Origin: an uncultured Candidatus Saccharibacteria bacterium
GTDB lineage: Bacteria > Patescibacteriota > Saccharimonadia > Saccharimonadales > Saccharimonadaceae
Reading direction: 5' to 3'
Length of the DNA stretch: 64,000 nucleotides
NCBI GenBank assembly: GCA_947166125.1
Contig: CAMVCW010000002.1
Coordinates: 62,001 to 126,000, forward strand
Shown here: one piece after another, positions 38,973 through 48,668 of the stretch
How positions within the stretch are numbered: position 1 is the stretch's first letter
Layout of the letters: every line of letters starts with the position of its first letter
Made by a program: the position numbers and the translations under genes
The notes under the pieces: generated by a model
Seen by the model: only the letters and a program-made list of their open reading frames with translations
Told to the model about the DNA's origin: nothing
The model's database searches: none

Positions 38973-40079
38973 TTATCCCCTAGCAGCTTTGATATTTGGA
39001 TATTCTTCTACCAATACACGGATACAACCAGCAATCGGGATAGCAATAATTGCACCGAGCAAGCCAAACATATACATTCCTATTACAACTGCACAAAGTA
39101 TTACTAGTGGTTTTAGTCTTAACGCGTCACCTTGAATTTTTGGTGAAATAATATTGTTTTCAATCTGGGAGTATATTATATATATAATGGCGAAAATTCC
39201 GCCAGCCACAGGATTTGAGAATAGTAGTAGTAAAGTCACTAGCGTACCACCAATAAACTGCCCAAACATCGGGATTAGGTAGAATGTCATGGTGATGAGC
39301 CCCATCGGCAATGCTAAACTTGAAGAGAAATTGAAAATCAATGACAAAACAAAAGTAATAGTTGCAGAGGCACAACCGTCAATAATTGCAATCATCACTT
39401 GGCGCGACATATAAGTAGAAATCACGTTTGCCATTTTTGTGATGATTCGGCGCCCCACTTTGGCGGGCTTATTTTCACCATCTTTAGCTCCAATGCGTTT
39501 CCAAAAACTCTCCACCATCCCAGGGCCATCCAGCAAGAACAGCAAAGTCAAAATCAATATCAGCACGACTTTCATCACAATATTCGCCACACCGCTCACG
39601 CTAGACACTAGGTTATTTCCTAGCACGCCGAGCAAATTGTTAGAAAGTCCAGATAGTGCATTGGTGATTTCGCCTTCTAGATTATTTACTCCAATATTTC
39701 TCCCGAAATTATTGATCCCTTCCCATCCGCCAAAGGTAGTTTCAAAAGTTTCTGGGAAGTGCTGCACAAATCTGGCGGTTTCGTTCACGACTACTGGCCC
39801 TACTATGGCGATAATCGTGCCGAGCACCAGCACTACTATCAAATACGCCAGCACTGCCGATACGGTTTGATGCTTTTTGTCTCTCCCGAAATGTTTAGTA
39901 AAGAATCCATTTACTTTCTGCATTAACGGCCGAAGTGCTATAGCTAAGAAAATTGAAATACCTATAATAATAAGCCCAGTGAGAGCCTTCTCGATCAAAA
40001 ATATTACCAAAATAATGCCAATCGGCACCAACCAGAATTTAACAAAAGTCTGCAAATCTGTTTCAATTCTTTTAGACAT
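38973..40079 (-). CDS. AI-2E family transporter
   Basis: Multi-TM; IPMFGQFIGGTLVTLLLLF, QIENNIISPKIQGDALRLKPLVIL. Confidence 0.88.
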   Translation of the reverse strand: MSKRIETDLQTFVKFWLVPIGIILVIFLIEKALTGLIIIGISIFLAIALRPLMQKVNGFFTKHFGRDKKHQTVSAVLAYLIVVLVLGTIIAIVGPVVVNETARFVQHFPETFETTFGGWEGINNFGRNIGVNNLEGEITNALSGLSNNLLGVLGNNLVSSVSGVANIVMKVVLILILTLLFLLDGPGMVESFWKRIGAKDGENKPAKVGRRIITKMANVISTYMSRQVMIAIIDGCASATITFVLSLIFNFSSSLALPMGLITMTFYLIPMFGQFIGGTLVTLLLLFSNPVAGGIFAIIYIIYSQIENNIISPKIQGDALRLKPLVILCAVVIGMYMFGLLGAIIAIPIAGCIRVLVEEYPNIKAARG

Positions 40080-40120
40080 AGACCTCCTTATAGAATAATT
40101 GTAGCATAAATGTTATAATT

Positions 40121-40711
40121 GTGAAAAGATTATTTAGTTTTAAAGGTATTGGTATGAAAAAAGTTTTAATGCACACATGTTGTGCGCCGTGCAGTGTTTA
40201 TTGCATAGATAGCTTACGTGCGGAGGGTATTGAACCCACAATTTTTTGGTATAATCCCAATATTCATCCATATATGGAGTATAAAACTAGGCGTGATTGT
40301 CTCAAAGATTATTGCGCTAAAATTAATGTTGAAAATATTTTTATAGAAGATTATGGCCTAGACGAATTTTGCAAAAACGTGGTTAGTGATATTCCTAATC
40401 GCTGTGTTAATTATTGTTATAAAAAGCGCCTTACCGAAACAGTACGTTATGCTGCAAAGCACGGCTACGATGCCTTTACTACTACACTCTTAGTCTCGCC
40501 CTATCAAAAACACGAAGAGTTAAAACAAGTATGCGAAGAACTAGCTGCGCTTTCTGGCGTAAAATTCTTGTATCGTGATTTTCGCATAGGTTTCCGCGAA
40601 GGGCAAGCTAAGGCCCGCGAGCTCGGTATGTATATGCAAAAATATTGCGGCTGTATTTTTAGCGAAGAAGATCGCTACCGTAAACAAATTGAACGCGATT
40701 TAGCCAAATAA
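40121..40711 (+). CDS. queH: Epoxyqueuosine reductase QueH
   Basis: LMHTCCAPCSVYCIDSL, FWYNPNIHPYMEYKTRRD, FTTTLLVSPYQKHE, YCGCIFSEEDRY. Confidence 0.9.
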   Translation: MKRLFSFKGIGMKKVLMHTCCAPCSVYCIDSLRAEGIEPTIFWYNPNIHPYMEYKTRRDCLKDYCAKINVENIFIEDYGLDEFCKNVVSDIPNRCVNYCYKKRLTETVRYAAKHGYDAFTTTLLVSPYQKHEELKQVCEELAALSGVKFLYRDFRIGFREGQAKARELGMYMQKYCGCIFSEEDRYRKQIERDLAK

Positions 40712-40716
40712 AACGC

Positions 40717-40829
40717 TTGCATTTTCTCTAAAAGTGTGCTATTTATATGATATATAAAAGAGAAGCCCCCTAGGAAGACTTCTCTAAATCGGGTTGGTTA
40801 GCTACGGGTTGTAGCTAATCTTTTTTCTT
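40717..40829 (+). ncRNA. Candidate antisense RNA to the small-ORF transcript (type I antitoxin-like)
   Basis: TTGCAT 40717-40722, 17 nt, TATTTA 40740-40745; ends in ttagctac-gggtt-gtagctaa-tctttttt. Confidence 0.4.
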
Positions 40830-40880
40830 CGGTTTGTCGTCTTTGTTCCGATTAATAATAATCAAAGCAATTTGAAACAT
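40815..40880 (-). CDS. Small ORF MFQIALIIINRNKDDKPKKKD (21 aa), possible type I toxin-like peptide
   Basis: Minus-strand RBS gggaggattaatATG; promoter TTGAAA (41033-41038)-18-TATAAT (41009-41014); transcript 5' CGGGTTGG can pair with 3' CCAACCCG. Confidence 0.45.
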   Translation of the reverse strand: MFQIALIIINRNKDDKPKKKD

Positions 40881-41169
40881 ATTAATCCTCCCTAGGGCAA
40901 CTTTGGCACCTAGAATACCGTTTAGTGAGCCCTCACACAACCGCAAACCTAAATACATTTTAAGCTTGTGAACTCTAGCCCATTAAACTTCGAAGCCAAC
41001 CCGCCGCCATTATAGGCACAGAGTAAAAATAATTTCAACCCCCAACGAGAAATTACCTAATCATAAATAATTTCACCTCTGCAAAATTCCTTATCACGCT
41101 TGCGCCAAAAATAAGCCTAGGCATTATTAAACTCGTGTTATAATAAAAAAGTAAAAAAGGAGGTCACCG

Positions 41170-42633
41170 GTGAAAAAGTGTTTTGATGCTGAAAAATACT
41201 TGAAAATCCAGAAAAAGAAAATCAAAGAACGTATCCGCATGTTTGACAAACTCTACCTAGAGTTCGGCGGCAAACTGATAGACGATCAGCACGCGGCCCG
41301 CACTCTCCCCGGATTTCTCCCAGACCTCAAGATTCGTCTCCTTCAAGAATTCAAAGACGACGCTGAGGTTATTTTGTGTATCAATGCCAATGCTATAGAA
41401 AAATCCAAAATTCGCGCCGACCATATGATTTCTTATGAGACCGAAGTTCTACGCTTGATTGAATTCCTCCGCTCCAAAAACATCACTGTTAATTCCGTGG
41501 TAATTACGCTCTTTAACAGCCAGAAAAAGGCAGCCGATTTTGCTAAAAAACTAGAAGATTATAATATTACGCCATATTTCCATACTTTTACCAAGGGCTA
41601 CCCTACAGATGTAGATACGATTGTGTCAGACGAAGGCTATGGTGCGAACCCATTTATCAAAACCACCAAGCCATTGGTAGTGGTATCGGCTCCTGGGCCT
41701 TGTAGTGGCAAACTCGCTACTGCTCTTTCGCAACTTTATCACGAGAGCAAGCGTGGTAAGAAAGTTGGCTATGCTAAGTTTGAGACTTTCCCAGTGTGGG
41801 ATTTACCGCTTAAACACCCAGTAAATATCGCCTACGAAGCCGCCACAGCCGATCTCGCCGACAAAAACATGATAGATTATTTCCACCTAGAAAAATATGG
41901 CGTTACTGCTGTCAATTACAATCGCGATTTAGAAACTTTTCCGGTATTGAAGGAAATCCTTACGCGTATCAACGGCAAAAGTATTTACTTCTCCCCTACT
42001 GACATGGGCGTAAATGTGATTGGCAAATGTATTACTGATGATAAAGCCGTACAACGTGCCGCCAAAGACGAAATCATCCGTCGCTATTACCGCGCATTGG
42101 TGGATTTAAAGAAAGGTGCAGTAGACGAAGTAGTGCCGGAGCGCATTAAATTACTTATGAACGAATTAGAGATTTCCGAAGATGATCGCACTGTAGCCAT
42201 AGAAGCTGCCAAAAAACGCACAGATTCTGGTGGGCTGCCTAGTGCCTGTATTAAAGCTGGCAAAAAATATGTCGTAGGCAAGAAGACCACCAATCTTTCA
42301 CCAGTTTCTAGCACTATGCTTAATGCTATCAAATCTATTTCTAAAATCCCGGAGGACATAGATCTAATCGCCCCAGCAATTTTAGAGCCGATTTTGGAAA
42401 TCAAAAATAAAACGTCTAATTTTCAGGAATCATATTTGGGGCTTGGCGAAGTCTTGATGGCACTGTCCATTTGCTCCACTACGAATCCAGTTGCTAAAAA
42501 GGCTTTAGCTAGTCTAGATAAACTTCATGGTGCCCAATTCCATGCCACCCATATGATTCCAGACGACGAAATGATTGTGCTGTCAAACCTCGGCATTGAT
42601 GCTACCTGTGGCACGGAGATTGATGTAAACTGA
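41170..42633 (+). CDS. DUF1846 family protein
   Basis: CFDAEKYLKIQKKKIKERI, KLYLEFGGKLIDDQHAARTLPGFLPDLKI, LHGAQFHATHMIPDDE. Confidence 0.9.
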   Translation: MKKCFDAEKYLKIQKKKIKERIRMFDKLYLEFGGKLIDDQHAARTLPGFLPDLKIRLLQEFKDDAEVILCINANAIEKSKIRADHMISYETEVLRLIEFLRSKNITVNSVVITLFNSQKKAADFAKKLEDYNITPYFHTFTKGYPTDVDTIVSDEGYGANPFIKTTKPLVVVSAPGPCSGKLATALSQLYHESKRGKKVGYAKFETFPVWDLPLKHPVNIAYEAATADLADKNMIDYFHLEKYGVTAVNYNRDLETFPVLKEILTRINGKSIYFSPTDMGVNVIGKCITDDKAVQRAAKDEIIRRYYRALVDLKKGAVDEVVPERIKLLMNELEISEDDRTVAIEAAKKRTDSGGLPSACIKAGKKYVVGKKTTNLSPVSSTMLNAIKSISKIPEDIDLIAPAILEPILEIKNKTSNFQESYLGLGEVLMALSICSTTNPVAKKALASLDKLHGAQFHATHMIPDDEMIVLSNLGIDATCGTEIDVN

Positions 42634-42647
42634 TTTTGGCAGATAAT

Positions 42648-42780
42648 TGCATAATTCACTCGTATTGAGGAACATAAAGGAAAAAATCGCCAAAGGCGAA
42701 TTTTTCCGCCGAAGGGGCGGAGCAATGTGATAAAATGAATTATCACATTGCGAAGCTTCCGAAATACGGTGGATTATGTA
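42648..42780. mobile_element. 133-nt palindromic MITE-like/structured element, copy 1
   Basis: tgcataattcactcgtatt...aatacggtggattatgta ends; about 133 nt; homologous to the reverse complement of 58043-58175. Confidence 0.75.
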
Positions 42781-42790
42781 AAAACTATAA

Positions 42791-43186
42791 TTATTCCGTT
42801 ATTACTGGAACAAACGTGAATGTTTCGTCGCCCCTGGTCAGCGTCAACATATTTCCATTTTGGTCTAGAGTATAATCAAATTCGTCATTTAAAGTATATA
42901 GCCACTCGGTATTCACTTTTAATTTACCATCCTCTATCGCCCAAATAAAATCATAATCATTGGTATGGTTATTGGTAGTCAATGTTCCCTTACCTATTTC
43001 TGTAAAATTCCATATCACGCTTGGCTCATCTTGCTCTTTCCACTCGCCCACGGAGACTAGATATTCGCCATCCGCTATGCTCGGGCCAGCACTTAATCGC
43101 ACTATCAAAAAAACCACACCAGCTATTAGTGTGAGCAAACCAATAATAAAAACTATGAGTGAAACGCGCTTTTTATTCATAAGCAC
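42791..43186 (-). CDS. Hypothetical secreted/anchored protein with one TM
   Basis: VSLIVFIIGLLTLIAGVVFLIVRL N-terminal TM, beta-rich remainder. Confidence 0.6.
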   Translation of the reverse strand: MLMNKKRVSLIVFIIGLLTLIAGVVFLIVRLSAGPSIADGEYLVSVGEWKEQDEPSVIWNFTEIGKGTLTTNNHTNDYDFIWAIEDGKLKVNTEWLYTLNDEFDYTLDQNGNMLTLTRGDETFTFVPVITE

Positions 43187-43189
43187 ATT

Positions 43190-43555
43190 TTAGCAATAAA
43201 GCTTGGTTTTGACAAGATTTAGATATCCGCGCGCCGCTTGGCGGAAGTTGTTTAGTTCTGCGCCTTCAATTTTTTGGTAGGATCCGTTATTGGCTTTTTT
43301 GTACACTCCAGTTGGGCGCACTTCGTAGCGGATTGTCATTTCTTGTAATCTACCAAATTGATCTGTCCAGTTTTCGTGCCAAATCCAAATATTCTTGCGT
43401 GATTCAAAAAACTCACGTTGATGGCCAGCCGGGATTGGCCCAAAAAGTGTTCGGCCCAATTCGGATTCCGCATTAATCAAATCCTCCAAACTAAGTTTAT
43501 TAGTATAGGTTGGTTGTGCTGCAAACGGATTTTTTAGGAATTTCTTGAACGGCAT
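43190..43555 (-). CDS. Hypothetical protein
   Basis: 121-aa ORF, FGPIPAGHQREFFESRKNIWIWHENWTDQFGRLQEMTIRYEV. Confidence 0.55.
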   Translation of the reverse strand: MPFKKFLKNPFAAQPTYTNKLSLEDLINAESELGRTLFGPIPAGHQREFFESRKNIWIWHENWTDQFGRLQEMTIRYEVRPTGVYKKANNGSYQKIEGAELNNFRQAARGYLNLVKTKLYC

Positions 43556-43657
43556 TTTTCAATTTCCTCCGCGATAGCGTTTAGCTCTTCATAAACATTT
43601 AGCGAATCTTTCGTTACGTCAAAATTATAGACTTCGCGCTTGGCGAAAGATGGGATA

Positions 43658-44470
43658 TTAAATGTGGAAGAGTTGTTCTGCATTTTTCGTGGTTTCCCTC
43701 TCTATAGTTTGATAATCCACGCCTAATTTACCACTTAGCCACTCGGCTATTGCGGGTATATAGACCGGCTCATTAATTATACCACGAAATGGTTTAGGAG
43801 TCAAGAAAGGGGCGTCTGTTTCTAAGAGAATACGCTCCAAGGGCGGCGTAGGTAAGGTAGAATATGTAGCCATACCATTGACACCTACATAAAAATCTGT
43901 TTCAGCTAAAATTCGCTTGAGGTTCTTTTTATTATCAGAAAAACTATGCACTACCCCGCGGATTTTGGGAAAGTTTGCTACCACTGGGAAGAAATCGTCA
44001 AACGCTTCGCGCACATGGAAAGATACCGGTAGATTATTGTCAGTAGCCAGCTGTAACATTTCTTCGAAAAGCTTAATCTGCGCCGTACGATCGTAACCAT
44101 CATAATGATAATCCAGTCCCACTTCACCGATAGCTATGAGGCGAGAAGAAAAGTCCCTTTCGAGGAGCATATTTGGCGACGGGTCAAATACGGAGTGACC
44201 GAGCCCCGTAACGACGGACGCGAGGGAACGTTCCGAGAAAGGACTTTTTTCTCGCCCTGCGCTTTCTGGGTGAATGCCGTACGTCCAGTAAACATTTTTA
44301 TGTTGCTCTGCGAAATCCCGTGCCGCTAAGGAATCTTCGTGGTTGGTACCAATGCAAATAATCTTCTCCACGCCTTTTTCATGCGCACGTTTCAAAATCT
44401 CCTCGGCTTGAGCCTCGGAAAAGAACTCTCTATCGTGCAAATGACAGTGTGTATCTATCAAAAAAGCCAT
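43658..44470 (-). CDS. tatD: TatD family DNase carrying an in-frame palindromic insertion
   Basis: LIDTHCHLHDREF, YGIHPE, IAIGEVGLDYHYD, PVSFHVREAFDDF, ILLETDAPFLTP. Confidence 0.9.
   Translation of the reverse strand: MAFLIDTHCHLHDREFFSEAQAEEILKRAHEKGVEKIICIGTNHEDSLAARDFAEQHKNVYWTYGIHPESAGREKSPFSERSLASVVTGLGHSVFDPSPNMLLERDFSSRLIAIGEVGLDYHYDGYDRTAQIKLFEEMLQLATDNNLPVSFHVREAFDDFFPVVANFPKIRGVVHSFSDNKKNLKRILAETDFYVGVNGMATYSTLPTPPLERILLETDAPFLTPKPFRGIINEPVYIPAIAEWLSGKLGVDYQTIERETTKNAEQLFHI
44140..44256. repeat. Palindromic element in frame within tatD (117 nt)
   Basis: ggcgagaagaaaagtccctttcg ... cgagaaaggacttttttctcgcc; internal ccgt-aacg-acgg hairpin. Confidence 0.65.
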
Positions 44471-44496
44471 AACGAAATTATACCATATGTGCCCAA

Positions 44497-44599
44497 GATA
44501 ATATCTTTTCGAGACCGTACGCGACTAACGAGGAGCGGAATGAGCGAAGCTTCGCCCATAACGATGGGCCGAAGCGAGCGAGTCGAGAAAAGATGTTAT
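44497..44599. repeat. Intergenic palindromic element related to the tatD insert
   Basis: ataatatcttttcgagac ... gtcgagaaaagatgttat; internal cccat-aacg-atggg hairpin and cgaggagcgga. Confidence 0.65.
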
Positions 44600-44608
44600 T
44601 TAGGCGAA

Positions 44609-46462
44609 CTAGCTATTACGGTTTTCGCGCTTTCTTTTAATAGGGTCTAGCTGTCGTTTGCGAAGCCGTAGAGACTTTGGTGTGACTTCTAGTAGTTCAT
44701 CATCTAGCAAAAAATCCAAACACTGTTCTAGAGATAACTGTGTATATGGCGTTAGCTGAATTGCGCCGTCCGATGCGTGCGTCCGCATATTAGTAAGCTG
44801 TTTTTCGCGACAAACATTTATATCTAAATCATCTTTTTTATTAGAAAGCCCCACGATCATACCCTGGTATACTGGTACTTGTGGTGGTATATATAATACG
44901 CCACGCGCCTGCGCTGCATCCAGCGCATAGGCTGTAGACACGCCAGTTTCAAAGGAAATCAACGCGCCGTTTCTCTCCGGCTTGTATTTTGCATCTACTG
45001 GCTTATACCCACTCGGAATGCTAGACATTATTACAGTGCCTTTGGTGGCAGTAAGTAGATTATTGCGTAAACCAATCAGTGCTGCCGTGGAAATTTTATA
45101 CACAAAACGCGTCGCGCCGGTGGTGGTCATTTCTTGCGAAACTAACTCGGCTTTGCGTACACCTAGTTCCTGGCTTACCGCACCAACAAATTCTGGTGCT
45201 ACTTCTATCGTGAGATCTTCCATTGGCTCACACTTTACGCCATCAATTTCCTTGTATACCACCTCTGGCCGGCCCGCTTCTAGTTCGTAACCTTCGCGGC
45301 GCATAGTTTCAATTAATACGGATAGGTGTAATTCTCCACGCCCAGATACTTTATAGCCTAGACCATCCGGCTGGATTTTTAGAGCAATGTTGGTCTCTAG
45401 CTCTTTTTCCAATCTTTCCGCAATTTGTCGTGAAGTGGTAAATTCGCCTTCACGCCCCTTAAGCGGTGAAGTATTTGGCCCAATATAGATAGAAAGCGTT
45501 GGTGCTTCTAGTTCAATCGTTGGTAAAGCTTCCGGATTATCGCCTGTAGCAATAGTGTCGCCAATGTTAGCTTCTGCCACACCGGTTACCGCTACAATGT
45601 CGCCAGCGATAGCTTTTTCGATTTCTTCCTTCCCCAGCCCCCTGTATGAAAAGATTTTTTCTACTTTGCCGTTTTTTACACTACCGTCATGTAGAATCTT
45701 TACATTTTGACCTTTCTTCAAGTGTCCGCGGAAAATCTTGCCGATACAATACTTGCCCAAGTAATTATCGGCCGCCAATGCCGCTACTAGTAGCTGTGCG
45801 CTTTCGTTATCGCTGTCTACGCTTGGCGCCGGAATATCGTTAATGATGGATTCAAAAATCACATGTAGGTCGTTATCTAAATCTGTGGTCTTGCCAGCTT
45901 TACCTTCGCGCGCTATTGCGTAGTATATTGGGTAGAAAAGTTGACTTTCGTCTGTAGCGAGCTCTAAGAACAGGCTCTCAATCTCGTCTTTTACTTCGTC
46001 AATTCTTGCCGCCGGCTTATCAATTTTATTAATTATTACCACTGGTTTCAAGTTCAATTCTAAAGCTTTCTGCAACACAAACTTGGTTTGTGGCATCGGG
46101 CCTTCCTGGGCATCTACGATTAGTAGTACCCCGTCCGCCATATTTAGTGTGCGCTCCACCTCGCCCGAAAAATCCGCGTGCCCTGGCGTATCTATAATGT
46201 TAATCTTATAGCCATCATAATACACGCAAGTCTGCTTAGCAGTAATGGTGATCCCGCGCTCGTGCTCCTGATCCATGCTATCCATGATGAGAGTTTGTTG
46301 CATTTCTGCTTGGTTATCACGAAAAGTATGAGATTGCTTAAGCAAGCCATCTACTAGGGTGGTTTTGCCGTGGTCTACGTGTGCGATAATCGCCACATTG
46401 CGAATTGAGTCTTTGTTCAAAGTCATAGATGTTATTATACCACGTTTTATCAGATACGGCAA
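44609..46462 (-). CDS. typA: Translational GTPase TypA/BipA
   Basis: [60 protein letters not shown]. Confidence 0.95.
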   Translation of the reverse strand: MPYLIKRGIITSMTLNKDSIRNVAIIAHVDHGKTTLVDGLLKQSHTFRDNQAEMQQTLIMDSMDQEHERGITITAKQTCVYYDGYKINIIDTPGHADFSGEVERTLNMADGVLLIVDAQEGPMPQTKFVLQKALELNLKPVVIINKIDKPAARIDEVKDEIESLFLELATDESQLFYPIYYAIAREGKAGKTTDLDNDLHVIFESIINDIPAPSVDSDNESAQLLVAALAADNYLGKYCIGKIFRGHLKKGQNVKILHDGSVKNGKVEKIFSYRGLGKEEIEKAIAGDIVAVTGVAEANIGDTIATGDNPEALPTIELEAPTLSIYIGPNTSPLKGREGEFTTSRQIAERLEKELETNIALKIQPDGLGYKVSGRGELHLSVLIETMRREGYELEAGRPEVVYKEIDGVKCEPMEDLTIEVAPEFVGAVSQELGVRKAELVSQEMTTTGATRFVYKISTAALIGLRNNLLTATKGTVIMSSIPSGYKPVDAKYKPERNGALISFETGVSTAYALDAAQARGVLYIPPQVPVYQGMIVGLSNKKDDLDINVCREKQLTNMRTHASDGAIQLTPYTQLSLEQCLDFLLDDELLEVTPKSLRLRKRQLDPIKRKRENRNS

Positions 46463-46532
46463 CCGTTAGTATCTTAAATTAGAAAATAAATCAGAACAAA
46501 AAACAAGTCTATTGTTTATGGTTTTAGCGTGA

Positions 46533-46718
46533 TAAAATGAAAGTGCTACAATTAGGTATTTTAAATGGTAACCAATTTTTAATTGGTCTAGCCAACAAAC
46601 GATAAAATGGCACCGTGAGGTTAGTCACCGTTTGTTGGTTTACCAATAAATGCCTGATTGTAGCACCCCTTGCGGTGCCATTTTTGTATGACTACCCCGT
46701 TTACACAAAATGGCACCA
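46533..46718 (+). ncRNA. Candidate structured leader RNA, copy B
   Basis: taaaat 46533-46538; outer stem 46545-46560/46649-46664; PK 46609-46620 (GGCACCGTGAGG) with 46668-46679 (CCTTGCGGTGCC); TGGCACCA 46711-46718. Confidence 0.75.
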
Positions 46719-46751
46719 CAAAGAAAGCAAATTAAACAGGGTAATACATAT

Positions 46752-48407
46752 ATGAGCCATAGAACCACAAAGTCTAAAATAAAAGTAGGAAGAAATAAAG
46801 CCTCTTCTAATCATTCAGATGCTAGTTATACGGCTTTCTTCTATCATACATTCCGTAATGTCCTTCTCGTTAGTATCCCATTAGTTACTATTTCTGCTCT
46901 TATCCTTGGGTTTAATGTTCCTCATTCTTCTACTCATGTTTCTGCCATAGACAACTCCAACCTAGATAATCTCACTGTCTCCATTCCAGTTTCTTGTACC
47001 ATGAGTGTTACTGGTGGAGATACCCATATCACTTCTATAGTGTCTGGTACCCATAAAGAGAATATTGGTACTACTACCATGAAAACATTATGTAATGATC
47101 CTAATGGCTATGTTATCTATGCTATAGGCGCTTCTGGTGATAATAGTGATTTAGGCAATTCCACAGAAGGTAACACTGATCTAGTTAGTAACTTAGGTTC
47201 TGCTCATAATATTCATACTGGAGTCTATAATCCAGCTGGTAGTTCTAGCTGGGGTATGAAAATCACTGCTGTAAATGGTACTTATAAACCTACTCTTGGC
47301 TCTTACTATTCTTCTGGCAGTTATGTAGCTGTACCAGATGAATGGGAAAAGGTAGCCTATTGGGAGAATGGTATTATTAATGCTTCTGTAGGTTCTTCTA
47401 TCCAAACTACCTATGATGTCTATGCGGAAGGTGCTCAACCAGCTGGTATCTATAAGGGTATGGTTAAATACGTCCTCCTTCACCCATCCAGCCTCATCCA
47501 ACCTACTACCCTAGAAGAAGTCTTTGATAATGTAGTAGGAAAAAACAACAAAGTAGAAGTAGATGGTAGTAAATACTACAAAATGCAAGATATGACACCA
47601 AGTATCTGTAATGCTGCTACTATCCTAGGTGAAGCTTCTCAAATGGAATTAGTGGACATTAGAGATAACAATATCTACTTTGTCACCAAGCTTATGGATG
47701 GCAACTGCTGGATGACCCAGAGTTTAGCTCTTAACTTAGACAACACCGTAGCCCTTACTTCAGAAACTACAGACTTAAATCATATCAACAATTCCACTAT
47801 CAATGATTATCCAGAATATAGTACTGGCTACACTAATGATAATGGTATCATTAAATGGACTCCTTCTACTAGTACCGTAAATAGTGCTGCTAATTGGAAT
47901 AACAATAACAACAATCCTAGGTCCTTAAATAGTGGTGGTGGCTACACAGACCAAACCAAAGGAAGACATGGCCTTACTGGCAACTACTACAACTGGTCTG
48001 CTGCCATTGCTTCTAATAACTCCCAGGGTATTAGCGCTGATAATATTGCTGGTGAAAATAGAGAAGCCACTAACTCTGTCTGTCCTAAAGGTTGGAGACT
48101 ACCACAGATTAGAGACTACGTTACTTACAATACAGGCGACAATGACTTTAATAACCTTAATCTCTACTACAATGGTGGCAAAACCAACACAGCTACTGGC
48201 CTAATGGCAGCCCCTCTTTACTTTATGCGGTCCGGCAACGTGGACAATACTTCTATTGTCAATTTCGGTAGCCGCGGCCGCTACTGGTCCAGTACGGTTA
48301 ATAGTACCTCTAATGCCTACGGCCTGTACTTCCTTTCCGGCGACGTTAATCCCGCCGGCAGCTACGTTAGGTACCTCGGTTTCTCAGTACGCTGTATAGC
48401 TCGTTAG
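46752..48407 (+). CDS. FISUMP-domain secreted surface protein, paralog 2
   Basis: MSHRTTKSK..., FFYHTFRNVLLVSIPLVTISALIL, CWMTQSLALNLDN, CPKGWRLPQ, YWSSTVNSTSNAYGLYF...LGFSVRCIAR. Confidence 0.82.
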   Translation: MSHRTTKSKIKVGRNKASSNHSDASYTAFFYHTFRNVLLVSIPLVTISALILGFNVPHSSTHVSAIDNSNLDNLTVSIPVSCTMSVTGGDTHITSIVSGTHKENIGTTTMKTLCNDPNGYVIYAIGASGDNSDLGNSTEGNTDLVSNLGSAHNIHTGVYNPAGSSSWGMKITAVNGTYKPTLGSYYSSGSYVAVPDEWEKVAYWENGIINASVGSSIQTTYDVYAEGAQPAGIYKGMVKYVLLHPSSLIQPTTLEEVFDNVVGKNNKVEVDGSKYYKMQDMTPSICNAATILGEASQMELVDIRDNNIYFVTKLMDGNCWMTQSLALNLDNTVALTSETTDLNHINNSTINDYPEYSTGYTNDNGIIKWTPSTSTVNSAANWNNNNNNPRSLNSGGGYTDQTKGRHGLTGNYYNWSAAIASNNSQGISADNIAGENREATNSVCPKGWRLPQIRDYVTYNTGDNDFNNLNLYYNGGKTNTATGLMAAPLYFMRSGNVDNTSIVNFGSRGRYWSSTVNSTSNAYGLYFLSGDVNPAGSYVRYLGFSVRCIAR

Positions 48408-48460
48408 CTCACCTCTGTTAAACTTGACATTTTGCTCAATCTGTGCTACAATAAAAAGAT

Positions 48461-48664
48461 ATGGTGAATCGAAACAAACACTTAAACCTAAATCAGATTT
48501 ATGAACCAGAGCGTTGTTGGGTGGGCAATAGTCATAAAATCATCTATCACACCCGCGAAGAAGCCGAGCTAGCCGCCAAGGTCGCGCAGTATGACCATAA
48601 CTCTGGCCCACTCTCTGTCTACAAATGCGAATACGGCAACCACTACCATCTCAGTTCCACTTGA
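48461..48664 (+). CDS. Hypothetical small protein
   Basis: 67 aa: YEPERCWVGNSHKIIYHTREEAELAAKVAQYDHNSGPLSVYKCEYGNHYHLSST. Confidence 0.55.
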   Translation: MVNRNKHLNLNQIYEPERCWVGNSHKIIYHTREEAELAAKVAQYDHNSGPLSVYKCEYGNHYHLSST

Positions 48665-48668
48665 GAAC

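Noticed and set aside
40755-41002. tmRNA or RNase P RNA on the minus strand
   Set aside because: No tRNA-like ends or GAGGAAAGUCC-type core seen; instead an ORF with a strong RBS is present.
42600-42633. Possible UGA recoding (as in Gracilibacteria/SR1)
   Set aside because: UGA is used as a normal stop (e.g. DUF1846 gene ends gtaaacTGA) and ORFs are intact under the standard bacterial code.
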